Of a stretch of 64,000 nt of DNA, positions 34,777 through 44,130 are shown piece after piece. The notes beneath the pieces are model-generated. The model saw only the letters and a list, made by a program, of their open reading frames with translations. It did not search any database and was not told where the DNA came from. Source of the stretch: Acidimicrobiia bacterium (GTDB lineage: Bacteria > Actinomycetota > Acidimicrobiia > Acidimicrobiales > Aldehydirespiratoraceae); the NCBI GenBank assembly GCA_022821685.1, contig JAJEDD010000034.1, positions 151,811 through 215,810 of the forward strand, written 5' to 3'. The translations under genes were made by a program, and so were the position numbers. The number at the start of each line of letters is the position of its first letter. The stretch's first letter is position 1.

Positions 34777-36450
34777 CTACAGCGCGGCCGCTATGCCCAT
34801 CTCGGCGTAACCCTCCCGCTCGTAGCGGGCCCGGAACAGATCCCTGAGGCGGTGGGCCGCGGCATCGTAGGCGTTGGAAGCCTCCCAGGTCTTGCCGGGG
34901 TCGAGCGTCGCGTCGTCTACGCCGTCACAGCGAAGCGGCATCCTCAGGCCCAGGATCGGGTGTTGTTGGGTAGGAGCGCCGTCGAACTCCCCCGAGAGGG
35001 CGGCATCGAGAAGCCGGCGCGTCACCGGCAGCGGCATACGCCGGCCGACCCCGTAGGCGCCGCCGGACCAGCCTGTGTTCAGCAGCACGCAGCGAGCCCG
35101 GTGCTCGTGCATGCGCCGCTTGAGCAGCCGGGCGTACACGTCGGGCTTGCGGGCCATGAACGGCGCGCCGAAACAGGGCGAGAAGGTCGCCTCCGGCTCG
35201 GTCACGCCCACTTCGGTGCCGGCCAGCCGGGCGGTGAAGCCCATCACGAAGTGGTACATCACCTCGTCGGGGTCGAGGATCGCCACCGGGGGAAGCACAC
35301 CGAAGGCATCGGCGGTGAGCAGCACAATGGTGCTCGGATGGGGGCCGCGGCGTCCCGGCGCCAGGTTCGGGTTGCATTCGAGGGGGTAGGCGAAGCGGGT
35401 GTTCTCGGTGACCGAGCGATCGCCCAGATCCAGATCTTGGGGATGCGTCTCGGCCAAGCGGCGGCCTTCGAGGGGCGGCACGTTCTCGATCAGGGTTCCC
35501 CGCATCGACAGCGCCGACGCGATCACCGGCTCGGCCTGCTTGTCAAGGTCGATGAGCTTGGCGTAGCAGCCGGCCTCGTAGTTGGAGATGCCGGCGTCGG
35601 TCCAGACGTGCTCGTCGTCGCCGATCAATTCTCGCTGAGGGTCGGCCGACAGGGTGGTCTTGCCGGTGCCCGACAGCCCGAACAGGATGGCGCTGTCGCC
35701 GTCGGCGCCCACATTGGCCGAGCAGTGCATCGAGAGCTGGCCGCGGCCGGGCTGAACGAAGTTCATGATGGTGAACATCGTCTTCTTGTTGATGCCGCAG
35801 TAGTCGGCGCGCCCGAGCACCAGCGCGAGCCGGCGCTCGAGGTCGATGATCACGGCGCGCTCTGTGCGGGTGCAGTCGCGGTCGGGGCTGCATCGAAAGG
35901 ATGGCACGTTGAGCAGGGTCCAGCGGTGTCTGGCGCTAGCCGCGGCGCCGTCGATGTCGGCGGGAAACATGATGTTGCAGAAATAGGCGTGGGTGGCGAA
36001 CTCTCCGACGAACCGGCACCCCTCGGCGTAGGCGGCCTCGGCCCCGCAGAACACGTCGGTCACGTAGAGCCGGGCCCGGCGACCGTTGAGATGGGCTGCG
36101 ACGCGGGGCACTAGGGCGTCGAAGGCGTCGGCGTCGAAGGGCGAGAAGCCGTCCTTCCACCACACCTCCGCGCTGATCGAGGGGCGGCCCACGCAGTAGG
36201 TGTCGTCCACCGGCCGGCCGGTGCAGGAGGGGTCGGAATAGAAGATCAGCGGACCGTCGGTGCCCAGGGCGGTGGCGTGGGCCTTGTGCTCGTCGTCGGC
36301 TCCGCCAGGGCGGATCCGGCCGAGATCGCCCGCCACCGCGGCGTCGAAGAGCTCGTCCTGGGTGAGTGCGTAGCTGACGTCCACCGTGGTCAGCCCCAGC
36401 GTGGAGGCGAGGTCGGCGGCGACGGTTGCGGGTTCAGCGAGATCAGTCAT
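34777..36450 (-). CDS. pckA: ATP-dependent phosphoenolpyruvate carboxykinase
   Basis: A 557-residue cytoplasmic enzyme converting oxaloacetate and ATP to PEP, the first step of gluconeogenesis. NKKTMFTIMNFVQPGRGQLS carries the Lys pair for the Mn site, SMHCSANVG the His ligand, GLSGTGKTTLS the P-loop and LIGDDEHVW the kinase-2 Asp pair. The PEPCK N-terminal TGRSPKDK motif is altered to TGRPVDDT; the Arg is kept. Many actinobacteria use the unrelated-length GTP enzyme, so the ATP type is notable. The ATG at 36450 has no obvious -10 box at leaderless distance. Confidence 0.9.
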   Translation of the reverse strand: MTDLAEPATVAADLASTLGLTTVDVSYALTQDELFDAAVAGDLGRIRPGGADDEHKAHATALGTDGPLIFYSDPSCTGRPVDDTYCVGRPSISAEVWWKDGFSPFDADAFDALVPRVAAHLNGRRARLYVTDVFCGAEAAYAEGCRFVGEFATHAYFCNIMFPADIDGAAASARHRWTLLNVPSFRCSPDRDCTRTERAVIIDLERRLALVLGRADYCGINKKTMFTIMNFVQPGRGQLSMHCSANVGADGDSAILFGLSGTGKTTLSADPQRELIGDDEHVWTDAGISNYEAGCYAKLIDLDKQAEPVIASALSMRGTLIENVPPLEGRRLAETHPQDLDLGDRSVTENTRFAYPLECNPNLAPGRRGPHPSTIVLLTADAFGVLPPVAILDPDEVMYHFVMGFTARLAGTEVGVTEPEATFSPCFGAPFMARKPDVYARLLKRRMHEHRARCVLLNTGWSGGAYGVGRRMPLPVTRRLLDAALSGEFDGAPTQQHPILGLRMPLRCDGVDDATLDPGKTWEASNAYDAAAHRLRDLFRARYEREGYAEMGIAAAL

Positions 36451-36645
36451 TGAGATTCGGGGCGAGCGGATCGCCGAGGCGTGACCGTAACGACTTCACC
36501 GCCGCAGCATGAACATGGCCGCAGCCACTCTGTAGAGGGCGCGCGGATTGTGAGAGTGGGGTGCGTCGCGGCGTTCGGCCGCTTGGCGAGCCAGCGATTG
36601 AGAGGAGCGGTGGCAGGCGTTCGGGACCGCATCGGGGCGCGCCGG

Positions 36646-36651
36646 TATCAT
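36646..36651 (+). promoter_or_regulatory. -10 box of fakA
   Basis: TATCAT lies 7 nt before the ATG at 36659, again consistent with a leaderless transcript heading the fakA-recG-rsmD-coaD run. Confidence 0.45.
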
Positions 36652-36658
36652 CGGCGCC

Positions 36659-38314
36659 ATGGCACCGCCCGTTCTCGACGCGGCCACCCTGCGGCGCGTC
36701 CTCGTCGGCTTCCACGCCGGGCTGGCCGCCCACCGGCAGGTGATCGACAACCTCAACGTCTATCCGGTTCCCGACGGCGACACCGGCACGAACATGACTC
36801 TGACTATGCAGTCGGTGGTGGAGAGCCTCGACGGCGTGGACGACGAGCTCGAGCCGCTGTGTGCGGCGGTGGCCCACGGGGCGCTCATGGGCGCCCGGGG
36901 CAACTCGGGGGTGATCTTGGCCCAGATCCTGCGGGGCGTGGCCGGCGTGCTGCGCGACGCCGAGGCGCCGGACGCGTCGGTGGTGGCCTCGGCGCTGGCC
37001 GCCGCCAGCGACGGCGCCTACTCGGCGGTGGCCCGGCCGGTGGAGGGCACCATCCTCACCGTCATCCGGGAGGCCTCGGAGTCGGCGGCGGCCGCGGCCG
37101 CGGCCGGAGGCGATCTGACCGAGATGTTCGACGCGGCCCGCGACCGGGGCGGCGACGCGCTGGAGCGCACGCCGGAGATGCTGGCCGTGCTGGCCGACGC
37201 GGGGGTGGTGGACGCGGGCGGCGCAGGGCTGCTGTTGCTGTTCGACGCCTGCCTGGCCGAGCTCGACGGCCGGCCCATGCCCGAGGCCCCCGAGCCCTCC
37301 GACCCGCCGGCGGTGGCTGGCGCGTCGGAGCCGTCCGATGAGCCGTCAATCGCCGACTTGCGCTACGAGGTGATGTTCCTGCTGGACGCGCCCGACTCCG
37401 CTGTAGTCGGCTTCAAGGCCGCTTGGCAGGACATCGGCGACTCGATTGTGGTGGTCGGCGGCGACGGCATCTGGAACTGCCACATCCACACCGACGACAT
37501 CGGCGCGGCCATCGAGGCCGGCATCGCTGCGGGCCGGCCCCACCGCATCCAGATCACCGACCTGCTCGATCAGGCAGCCGAGCACTCCGAATCGTTCGCC
37601 CCGCTGGGGTCCGACGACGCTGCCTCGCCCGACGGGCCCGCAGCGATCACCGAGGCCGACCGATGCTCGGTGGTGGCGGTCGGCGCCGGCGCGGGCGTGG
37701 TCGAGGTCCTTCAGTCGATGGGTGCCCACCGGGTGGTGGCCGGCGGCCAGTCCATGAACCCCTCCACCGCGGAGTTGCTCGCCGCGGTCGACTCGCTGCC
37801 CACCGGCGGGGTCGTGGTGCTGCCCAACAACAAGAACATCATTGCGGTGGCCGAGCAGGTCGGAGGCCAGACCGAGCGCACGGTGGGCGTGGTTCCCACC
37901 CGCAGCGTGGTCGAGGGCATCGCCGGTCTGTTGGCCTTCTCGCCGGAGGCCACCGCCGACCAGAACCGTGAGGCGATGGCCGCCGCGGCCACCTCGGTCA
38001 CCGCCGGCGAGGTCACCCGGGCCGTCCGCGACGCCGCCAGCGCAGTCGGCCCCGTCGCCGAGGGCGACTGGCTCGGCATCGGCCCCGAAGGCATCGCCGC
38101 GGTCGAGTCGGACACGGCCGCGGCCGCGACCGCGCTGCTCGACGCCATCATCGACGGCGACCACGAACTGCTCACCGTGCTCACCGGTGCCGACGCAGCG
38201 GCGTGCACCACCGAGGCCATCGTCGCCCACATGGCCGAGCATCACCCTGAAGTGGAGGTCGAGGTGTCGGACGGCGGCCAGCCCCTGTATCCGTACTACT
38301 TCGGCCTCGAATAG
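36659..38314 (+). CDS. fakA: DAK2-domain fatty acid kinase FakA-like protein
   Basis: A 551-residue protein of the YloV/FakA family. The N-terminal DhaL-like kinase domain (about 1-205) has NLNVYPVPDGDTGTNM with the Mg-ATP-binding Asp residues and GARGNSGVILAQILRG. The C-terminal part (about 220-551) is the FakA-specific region including LPNNKNIIAVAEQ. With a FakB lipid-binding partner (not in the window) it phosphorylates fatty acids, feeding PlsX/PlsY phospholipid synthesis; plsX and acpP lie 5 kb downstream. It is followed 17 bp later by recG, a frequent pair in Gram-positive genomes. Confidence 0.88.
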   Translation: MAPPVLDAATLRRVLVGFHAGLAAHRQVIDNLNVYPVPDGDTGTNMTLTMQSVVESLDGVDDELEPLCAAVAHGALMGARGNSGVILAQILRGVAGVLRDAEAPDASVVASALAAASDGAYSAVARPVEGTILTVIREASESAAAAAAAGGDLTEMFDAARDRGGDALERTPEMLAVLADAGVVDAGGAGLLLLFDACLAELDGRPMPEAPEPSDPPAVAGASEPSDEPSIADLRYEVMFLLDAPDSAVVGFKAAWQDIGDSIVVVGGDGIWNCHIHTDDIGAAIEAGIAAGRPHRIQITDLLDQAAEHSESFAPLGSDDAASPDGPAAITEADRCSVVAVGAGAGVVEVLQSMGAHRVVAGGQSMNPSTAELLAAVDSLPTGGVVVLPNNKNIIAVAEQVGGQTERTVGVVPTRSVVEGIAGLLAFSPEATADQNREAMAAAATSVTAGEVTRAVRDAASAVGPVAEGDWLGIGPEGIAAVESDTAAAATALLDAIIDGDHELLTVLTGADAAACTTEAIVAHMAEHHPEVEVEVSDGGQPLYPYYFGLE

Positions 38315-38331
38315 CGCCGGGCACCCCTCCG

Positions 38332-40476
38332 ATGCCCGAGGATGATCCGCCTCTTACCCTTCGAGACTTGGAGGCCATCTCGGTCAGCCGGCTGCGCGAT
38401 GTGGGCCGCAAGCGGGCCAGCGCCCTCACCAAGATGGAGATCGACTCGGTGCTCGACCTGCTGCAGCACTATCCCCGCCGCTACATCGACCGCACCAGGC
38501 AGGCCCGCATCGCCGAGTTGGCTCCCGGCGAGGAGGTGTTCGTGGAGGGCAGCGTGGAGCGCAGCTCGTCGCGCCCCACCCGGCGGCGCCAGAAGCTCGT
38601 CGAGGCCGTCATCACCGACGGCACCGGCCGGCTCAAGCTCACCTTCTTCAACCAGCCTTGGCAGGAGGAGAGCCTGCGGCCAGGCCGTCAGGTGGTGGTC
38701 TTCGGCAGCCCCAAGCCGTTCCGGGGCTCGCTGCAGATGACGAATCCGGTGGTCGACCTGGTGGGCGACCGCACCGGACGCTTCTTCGCGGTGTATCCGC
38801 AGTCGGAGAAGGCGAGCGTGAGCACCTGGGAGATCGCCCGGTTCGTCGAGCAGGCCCTCAACCGCTGCCGGCCCCGAGGGATACTCGACCCGGTTCCCGC
38901 CGCGGTGCTGGAGCGATTCCAATTCGTGGGCCGCCACACCGCCCTCGACGGGATCCATCGGCCCGAGGCCATGCGGGAGTCGAGCGAGGCCCGGCGCCGG
39001 CTCATGTTCGACGAGCTGTTGCGGGTGCAGCTCGAGTTAGTCCGCCGCAAGCGCCGGCTGGAGCGCCACACCGCCGGCCTGTCCCACGCGGTCGGCGGCG
39101 AGCTGATCGACCGCTTCCTCGCCCGCCTGCCCTTCCCGCTGACCGGCGCCCAGCAGCGGGCCATCGACGAGATCGCCGACGATCTGGCCAAACCCCATCC
39201 CATGCACCGGCTGATGCAGGGCGATGTGGGCGCGGGCAAGACGGTGGTGGCGCTGTGCGCGCTGCTCACCGCGGTGCAGGGCCGCTTCCAGGGGGCGTTG
39301 ATGGCGCCTACCGAGGTGCTGGCCGAGCAGCACCACCGCACCATGGTCTCGCTGCTGGGCGACCTGTCGGTGCCCGACGAGTCGAGGCTGGGCGGGGAGC
39401 GTCCGCTGCGGGTGGAGCTGCTGTCGGGGAGCCGGGGCGCGGCCGACCGGCGCAGAGCCGCGGCCGGGCTCGCGGCCGGCGACGTCGACATCGTGGTCGG
39501 CACCCACGCCCTGATCTCCGAGGGGCTCGAGTACCGGGCGCTGGGCGTGGTGGTGATCGACGAGCAGCACCGCTTCGGGGTGGAGCAGCGGGCGGTGCTG
39601 CGCGACCGAGGTCCCGGCTCAGTGATGCCCGACCTGCTGGTGATGACGGCCACGCCCATTCCCCGCACCGCGGCCATGACCGTGTACGGCGACCTCGACG
39701 TGTCGGTGCTCGACGAGCTCCCCGCCGGCCGGCTGCCGGTGGCCACCTCGTGGGCCCGCGGCCCGCTGGAGGAGGCCCAGGTCTGGGAGGCGGTGCGGGC
39801 CGCGGCGTCGGCAGGCCGGCAGGCCTATGTGGTGTGTCCCGTCATCGAGGAGTCCGAGGCGCTCGATGTCCGCTCGGTGACCGAGACCCACGAGCGGCTC
39901 ACCGGCGACGGCGGCGAGCTGGCCGAGCTGCAGGTCGGCCTGCTGCACGGGCGAGTCTCGCCCGCAGAGAAGGAGGCCACCATGGAGCTGTTCCGCTCGG
40001 GGGCGCTCGACGTGCTGGTGTCCACCACCGTCATCGAGGTCGGGGTGGATGTGCCCAACGCCACCGTGATGGTGGTGGTCGACGCCGGCCGCTTCGGCAT
40101 CGCCCAGCTCCATCAGCTGCGCGGCCGGGTGGGTCGCGCCCAGCATGAGTCGAGCTGCTACCTGGTGGGCGAGGCCGCCACCGCCGAGGCCGAGGCCCGG
40201 CTCACCGCGGTGGTGGCATCCAACGACGGCTTCGACTTGGCCGAGGCCGACCTGGAGCTGCGGGGCGAGGGAACGATCATGGGGGAGCGCCAGAAGGGTC
40301 GCAACGACCTGCGGCTCGCCTCGCTGCGACGCGACAAGGAGTGGGTCGCCATAGCCCGTGGCGTGGCCATCGAGATGCTCGACGCCGACCCCGACCTGGA
40401 GGGCTGCCCGGCGCTGGCTGACGAGATCGACCTGATCCTCGGCGACCGCGACGCCGAGTTCCTCCTCAAGAGCTGA
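38332..40476 (+). CDS. recG: ATP-dependent DNA helicase RecG
   Basis: A 714-residue superfamily 2 helicase that remodels stalled forks and Holliday junctions. The N-terminal wedge/OB domain (about 50-150, HYPRRYIDRT) precedes Walker A GDVGAGKTVVAL, APTEVLAEQH, Walker B/DExH box DEQHRFG, TATPIPRT, and the C-terminal helicase motifs STTVIEVGVDVPNA and QLRGRVGR. The length fits RecG (about 690-750). The ATG at 38332 follows fakA by 17 bp and rsmD begins 12 bp after its end, so it is probably part of one operon. Confidence 0.94.
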   Translation: MPEDDPPLTLRDLEAISVSRLRDVGRKRASALTKMEIDSVLDLLQHYPRRYIDRTRQARIAELAPGEEVFVEGSVERSSSRPTRRRQKLVEAVITDGTGRLKLTFFNQPWQEESLRPGRQVVVFGSPKPFRGSLQMTNPVVDLVGDRTGRFFAVYPQSEKASVSTWEIARFVEQALNRCRPRGILDPVPAAVLERFQFVGRHTALDGIHRPEAMRESSEARRRLMFDELLRVQLELVRRKRRLERHTAGLSHAVGGELIDRFLARLPFPLTGAQQRAIDEIADDLAKPHPMHRLMQGDVGAGKTVVALCALLTAVQGRFQGALMAPTEVLAEQHHRTMVSLLGDLSVPDESRLGGERPLRVELLSGSRGAADRRRAAAGLAAGDVDIVVGTHALISEGLEYRALGVVVIDEQHRFGVEQRAVLRDRGPGSVMPDLLVMTATPIPRTAAMTVYGDLDVSVLDELPAGRLPVATSWARGPLEEAQVWEAVRAAASAGRQAYVVCPVIEESEALDVRSVTETHERLTGDGGELAELQVGLLHGRVSPAEKEATMELFRSGALDVLVSTTVIEVGVDVPNATVMVVVDAGRFGIAQLHQLRGRVGRAQHESSCYLVGEAATAEAEARLTAVVASNDGFDLAEADLELRGEGTIMGERQKGRNDLRLASLRRDKEWVAIARGVAIEMLDADPDLEGCPALADEIDLILGDRDAEFLLKS

Positions 40477-40488
40477 GCGGCCGAGCCG

Positions 40489-41034
40489 ATGGGGGGCATC
40501 CGGGTGGTGGCGGGATCGGCCAAGGGCCGCCGGCTGGCCGCTCCCGACGGCCTGGCAACCCGGCCCACCCCCAACCGGGTGCGCGAGGCCGTGTTCAACT
40601 CGCTGTACTCGCTCGACGCCATAGACGGCGCCCGGGTGCTGGACCTCTTCGCCGGCACCGGCGCGCTGGGGATCGAGGCGCTGAGCCGGGGCGCGGCCAG
40701 CGCGGTGTTCGTCGAGCGGGACCCGTCCGTGGCCGACGTGCTGCGCCGCAACCTGGAGGCCACCGGGCTGGCGGACGCGGCCGACGTCATGGTGGCCGAC
40801 ACCGACGCGGCGCTGGCCGCACTGGCCACCCGGCGCTTCGACGTGGCGCTGGTCGATCCGCCCTACGCCTTCGACGCCTGGCCGGAACTGCTGGCCCGGG
40901 TTCCAGCCGCCCTGGTGGTGGCCGAGTCGGATCGCGGTGTAGAGGTGGGGCCGGGCTGGGCCATCCACCACCGCAGGCGTCACGGCGGTACCGTGGTGAC
41001 GTTCGCACGAGAGCGGATAGGGAGCGATCAGTGA
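40489..41034 (+). CDS. rsmD: 16S rRNA (guanine(966)-N(2))-methyltransferase
   Basis: A 181-residue SAM-dependent methyltransferase acting on G966 of 16S rRNA during 30S assembly. GGIRVVAGSAKGRRLAAP is the family N-terminus. LDLFAGTGALGIEALSRGA is the SAM-binding loop, VFVERDPS the acidic ligand for the SAM ribose, and DPPYAF the catalytic motif. The gene overlaps coaD by 4 bp (GTGA), and rsmD-coaD is a widely conserved pair. Confidence 0.93.
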   Translation: MGGIRVVAGSAKGRRLAAPDGLATRPTPNRVREAVFNSLYSLDAIDGARVLDLFAGTGALGIEALSRGAASAVFVERDPSVADVLRRNLEATGLADAADVMVADTDAALAALATRRFDVALVDPPYAFDAWPELLARVPAALVVAESDRGVEVGPGWAIHHRRRHGGTVVTFARERIGSDQ

Positions 41035-41516
41035 CCCGTGTGCTGTACCCCGGATCCTTCGATCCGATCCACTACGGCCATCTTGAGATCATCGAGACCA
41101 TCGCCGGACTGTTCGATGAGGTGGTGGTGGCGGCCATGCGCAATCCCCAGAAGGGGGAGGGTCTGTTCAGCCTCGACGAGCGCGAGCAGATGATCAAGGA
41201 GTGCTGCACCCACCTGACCAATGTGTCGGTGGCGATGTTCTCCAACCTGGTGGTCAATCTGGCCCGAGACCTCGACGCCGACTTCATCGTGAAGGGGCTG
41301 AGAGCGGTCTCCGACTTCGAGAACGAGCTGCAGATGGCCCAGATGAACCACGCTCTGGCTGGGGTGCAGACGATTTTCATCCCGTCGGCCAGCAAGCGGT
41401 CGTTCGTGGCCTCCAAGCTGATCCGCGAGGTGGTGCGCCTCGGCGGCGACGTGTCGTCGATGGTGCCAGAGCCGGTGCAGGCGCGGCTGGCCGTCCGGTT
41501 CGAGCAGGAACAGTGA
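41031..41516 (+). CDS. coaD: Phosphopantetheine adenylyltransferase
   Basis: A 161-residue nucleotidyltransferase catalysing the penultimate step of coenzyme A synthesis. YPGSFDPIHYGHLEI carries the T/HxGH nucleotide-binding signature. LRAVSDFENELQMAQMNHAL and the later SSMVPEPVQ correspond to the CoaD core. The GTG start overlaps the rsmD stop by 4 bp, and its own stop overlaps the next GTG. Confidence 0.95.
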   Translation: MTRVLYPGSFDPIHYGHLEIIETIAGLFDEVVVAAMRNPQKGEGLFSLDEREQMIKECCTHLTNVSVAMFSNLVVNLARDLDADFIVKGLRAVSDFENELQMAQMNHALAGVQTIFIPSASKRSFVASKLIREVVRLGGDVSSMVPEPVQARLAVRFEQEQ

Positions 41517-42079
41517 GTTCGACGGAGGCCGCCCGGGCCGACACTTCGGCTGAGACTCGGCGACTGGCGGTCGAGCAGATGCTGACCCAGGCCATACGGA
41601 TAGTCGAGAGGTCGCGGCCGATGCCGTTCTCGACCTCGGTGATGATCAACGGCGAGGAACTGCTGGGGATGCTGCAGAAGGCGTTCGCGGCCCTGCCCGA
41701 GGAGCTGCGGGCGGCGCGGTGGATGCTCAAGGAGCGCGACGAGATGCGGCTGCGCACCCAGCGCGAGGGCGAGGACATCATCGCGGCGGCCCGAGCCCGG
41801 GCCGAGCAGATGGTCCAGCGCAGCGAGGTGGTCAAGTCGGCGGAGATGCGGGCCAGGCGCACGGTCGAGGAGGCCGAGGAGCGGGCCCGCAGGATGAAGC
41901 TGGAGACCGAGGACTGGTGCGATCAGCGCCTCGCCGCCTTCGAGGCGATGCTCCACAAGACGGCCACCGCGGTGTCGACCGGGCGCCAGCGACTCCAGGA
42001 CACCCGGCTGCCCCGCCCGGTGCCCGCACCCTCGCCGCCCGAACTCGAAGACGACATATTCGACCAGGACGTGGGTTGA
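41513..42079 (+). CDS. sepIVA: DivIVA-like coiled-coil protein, SepIVA type
   Basis: A 188-residue mostly helical protein. Its central part (about 70-150) is a charged coiled coil with repeated AEQMVQRSEVVKSAEMRARR-type heptads. The tail is Pro-rich and acidic. In mycobacteria the gene next to coaD encodes SepIVA, a septum-associated DivIVA paralogue, and gene position and composition agree with that here. The function is inferred mainly from context. The GTG at 41513 overlaps the coaD stop by 4 bp; longer upstream reading is a shadow of coaD. Confidence 0.7.
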   Translation: MSSTEAARADTSAETRRLAVEQMLTQAIRIVERSRPMPFSTSVMINGEELLGMLQKAFAALPEELRAARWMLKERDEMRLRTQREGEDIIAAARARAEQMVQRSEVVKSAEMRARRTVEEAEERARRMKLETEDWCDQRLAAFEAMLHKTATAVSTGRQRLQDTRLPRPVPAPSPPELEDDIFDQDVG

Positions 42080-42546
42080 GCGGACAAGAGCGGGTATCAA
42101 CCCGGCTCATCGTTGACTGCGTGAGGTTGGAGGCCGGTTCGGTCGACCGCATCGAGGTCGCCCGGCGGTGCCTCCTGGACGATCCCGGTGTGCAGGGAGC
42201 CTCGGTGGTGGACGGCGTGGTCGAGGTCGAGGCGACGGTTCGAGCCGCGGGCGGGGCCTACTGCGCGGTCGGACGGGTGGCTGGGACGTGGACCGCGGAG
42301 TGCCGCCGCTGCCTCGGCGAGGTGCGCGGCCCGCTGGAGGCGCCGCTGCGGGAGGTGTTCGAGTGGACGCCCACCGAGGGGGAGACCTGGCCCATCCACG
42401 ATCAGCGCATCGACCTGGCCCCCGCGGCACGGGAGGTGGCCATGCTGGCCCTGCCGCTGGCCCCGCTGTGCTCGGATGACTGCGCCGGGCCGGTGCCCGA
42501 GCGCTTCCCTACCGGCCCAGCCGCGTTCGCAGCCGGTGGCCGGTAG
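42076..42546 (+). CDS. yceD: YceD family protein (DUF177)
   Basis: A 156-residue protein of the YceD family, which nearly always precedes rpmF and, in bacteria and plastids, is linked to 23S rRNA accumulation. Central CRRCLGEVRGPLE and C-terminal LPLAPLCSDDCAGP with paired Cys residues match the family pattern of a metal or disulfide site. The TTG at 42076 overlaps the previous stop (TTGA). A GTG at 42121 is an alternative but would remove the first strand. The first codons, TTGAGCGGACAAGAGCGGG, look like a shortened copy of the dispersed-repeat core. Confidence 0.78.
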   Translation: MSGQERVSTRLIVDCVRLEAGSVDRIEVARRCLLDDPGVQGASVVDGVVEVEATVRAAGGAYCAVGRVAGTWTAECRRCLGEVRGPLEAPLREVFEWTPTEGETWPIHDQRIDLAPAAREVAMLALPLAPLCSDDCAGPVPERFPTGPAAFAAGGR

Positions 42547-42595
42547 GGTTGCCGGTCGCAATAGTTCGCTCGTCGTCCCACGATCAGGATCTCTC

Positions 42596-42775
42596 ATGGC
42601 TGTTCCCAAGAAGAAGACCTCCAAGGCCAAGGGGCGCAGCCGGCGAGCCTCCGCATGGCGGATCCGCCCCGGCGGCCGCAGCACCTGCAGCCGCTGCGGC
42701 GTGGTCAAGCGGCCCCACCGCGCCTGCGGAAGCTGCGGGTGGTATCGCGACCGGCAGGCCCTCGAGGTCGAATAG
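42596..42775 (+). CDS. rpmF: 50S ribosomal protein bL32
   Basis: A 59-residue basic ribosomal protein. MAVPKKKTSKAKGRSRR is the typical N-terminus. CSRCG and CGSCG form the four-Cys zinc ribbon, so this is the zinc-containing C+ form. It follows yceD by 49 bp. A TAGGGT at 42543-42548 may give it an additional promoter. Confidence 0.95.
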   Translation: MAVPKKKTSKAKGRSRRASAWRIRPGGRSTCSRCGVVKRPHRACGSCGWYRDRQALEVE

Positions 42776-42899
42776 CCGGCGTCCCAGCTGGTCGGTCCCA
42801 GTCGCACGCCGGGTGTCAGCGAGTTGGCATGGAACCTTTGTCGGCGTTGCAAAGTCTGAACGATTATGTGCGAGGTCAATTTGGTGCGAGCCCGTCGCG

Positions 42900-43017
42900 G
42901 CGCAGCGGTGTCACTCCCGCTCTTGTTCGCTGCGCTCACGGGCCGCCCAAACCCCAGCGTCACAGCCCACGGCCTCGCCGGTATGGACTGGACTCGCTCG
43001 CCCGCTTGCTCGGCCTC
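42900..43017 (-). repeat. Dispersed intergenic element, copy E (reverse orientation)
   Basis: The complement carries GAGGCCGAGC (from 43017), GGCGAGGCCGTGGGC and the core GTGAGCGCAGCGAACA...GAGCGGG (42939-42916). A GTGACACCGCTGC tail is shared with copy B. It fills most of the 290-bp spacer between rpmF and plsX, and is the only copy on the minus strand. No gene is seen in this spacer. Confidence 0.8.
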
Positions 43018-43065
43018 TGGGCGCCGCGGGGCCGGTAACCGGATCGGGCGGTTGTTGCCGGAGTC

Positions 43066-44052
43066 ATGGAACCGGTAGCCGTTGATGCCATGGGGGGTGA
43101 CCGCGCCCCCCACGAGATCGTGGCCGGCGCCCGCCGCGCCGCCGACGAGCTGGGCATTCCGGTGGTGCTGGTGGGTCGCCCCGACGAGATGGGAGACACC
43201 GCCGGGCTGGAGGTGATCGAGGCGTCCGAGGTGATTCCCATGGACGCCGAGCCGGGATCGAGCGTGCGCACCATGAAGGACTCGTCGCTGGTGAGGGCGG
43301 CCGAGGCGGTGCGCGACGGCCGGGCCTCGGCCATGGTCTCGGCGGGCAACACCGGGGCGGCCATGGGCTCGGCCCTGCTGCGCATGGGCCGCATCCGGGG
43401 CATCGCCCGCCCCGCCATCGCCACGCCCATCCCCACGCCGGGGTCCAGCCCCACCACCATGCTCGACTCGGGCGCCAACGCCGAGTGCCGGCCGGAGTGG
43501 CTCGTGCAGTTCGCGCGCATGGGGTCGGTCTACGCCCGCGACCGCTTCGGGATCGAGCGGCCCCGAGTGGGCCTGCTGTCGATCGGCGAGGAGGCCGGCA
43601 AGGGCAACGACTTCACCAAGTGCGCCTTCGAACTGCTTGCCGACGGCCGCTGGGCCGACGATGTGGGCGCGGATTGGATCGGCAACGTGGAGGGCCGAGA
43701 CATCATGACTCCCGCCGTCGATGTGGTGGTCACCGACGGCTTCACCGGCAACGTCACGCTCAAGGCGCTGGAGGGGGCGCTGCGGGCCTTGTTCGGTCGG
43801 ATGCTGGTGGCCATAGACACCGACGACACCTCGCGGCGGGCCGGGGAGCTGCTCGCTCCCGCCCTCGACGCCATGGCCGAGGAGCTCCACCCCGACAGCG
43901 TCGGCGGGGCGCTGCTGCTGGGGGTGCGGGGCGTGTGCGTGATCTCGCACGGCGCCAGCAGCGCGGCCGCGGTGATGAACGCGGTGAGGGTGGCCCGCGA
44001 GATGGTCGCCGCCAGCATGGTGGACCACATCGCGGCCACCGCCCGCACCTAG
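43066..44052 (+). CDS. plsX: Phosphate acyltransferase PlsX
   Basis: A 328-residue enzyme making acyl-phosphate from acyl-ACP for PlsY, the entry to membrane phospholipids. VAVDAMGGDRAPHEIVAGA is the diagnostic N-terminus. SAGNTGAAMGSALLRMG and LDSGANAECRPEWLVQFA form the active-site region, and VTDGFTGNVTLKALEG is the C-terminal signature. Its neighbour acpP encodes the acyl carrier, the usual pairing. Confidence 0.95.
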   Translation: MEPVAVDAMGGDRAPHEIVAGARRAADELGIPVVLVGRPDEMGDTAGLEVIEASEVIPMDAEPGSSVRTMKDSSLVRAAEAVRDGRASAMVSAGNTGAAMGSALLRMGRIRGIARPAIATPIPTPGSSPTTMLDSGANAECRPEWLVQFARMGSVYARDRFGIERPRVGLLSIGEEAGKGNDFTKCAFELLADGRWADDVGADWIGNVEGRDIMTPAVDVVVTDGFTGNVTLKALEGALRALFGRMLVAIDTDDTSRRAGELLAPALDAMAEELHPDSVGGALLLGVRGVCVISHGASSAAAVMNAVRVAREMVAASMVDHIAATART

Positions 44053-44096
44053 CTCGTGGGCGGCACGGGCCGATAGGCGGCCTGCGGCCTCGACGG

Positions 44097-44102
44097 TAGG
44101 GT
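44097..44102 (+). promoter_or_regulatory. Possible -10 box before acpP
   Basis: TAGGGT lies 28 nt before the first acpP ATG, allowing separate expression of acpP-rnc from plsX. Confidence 0.35.
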
Positions 44103-44130
44103 TGTCGGCTGCATCGACTACATACCGCGC

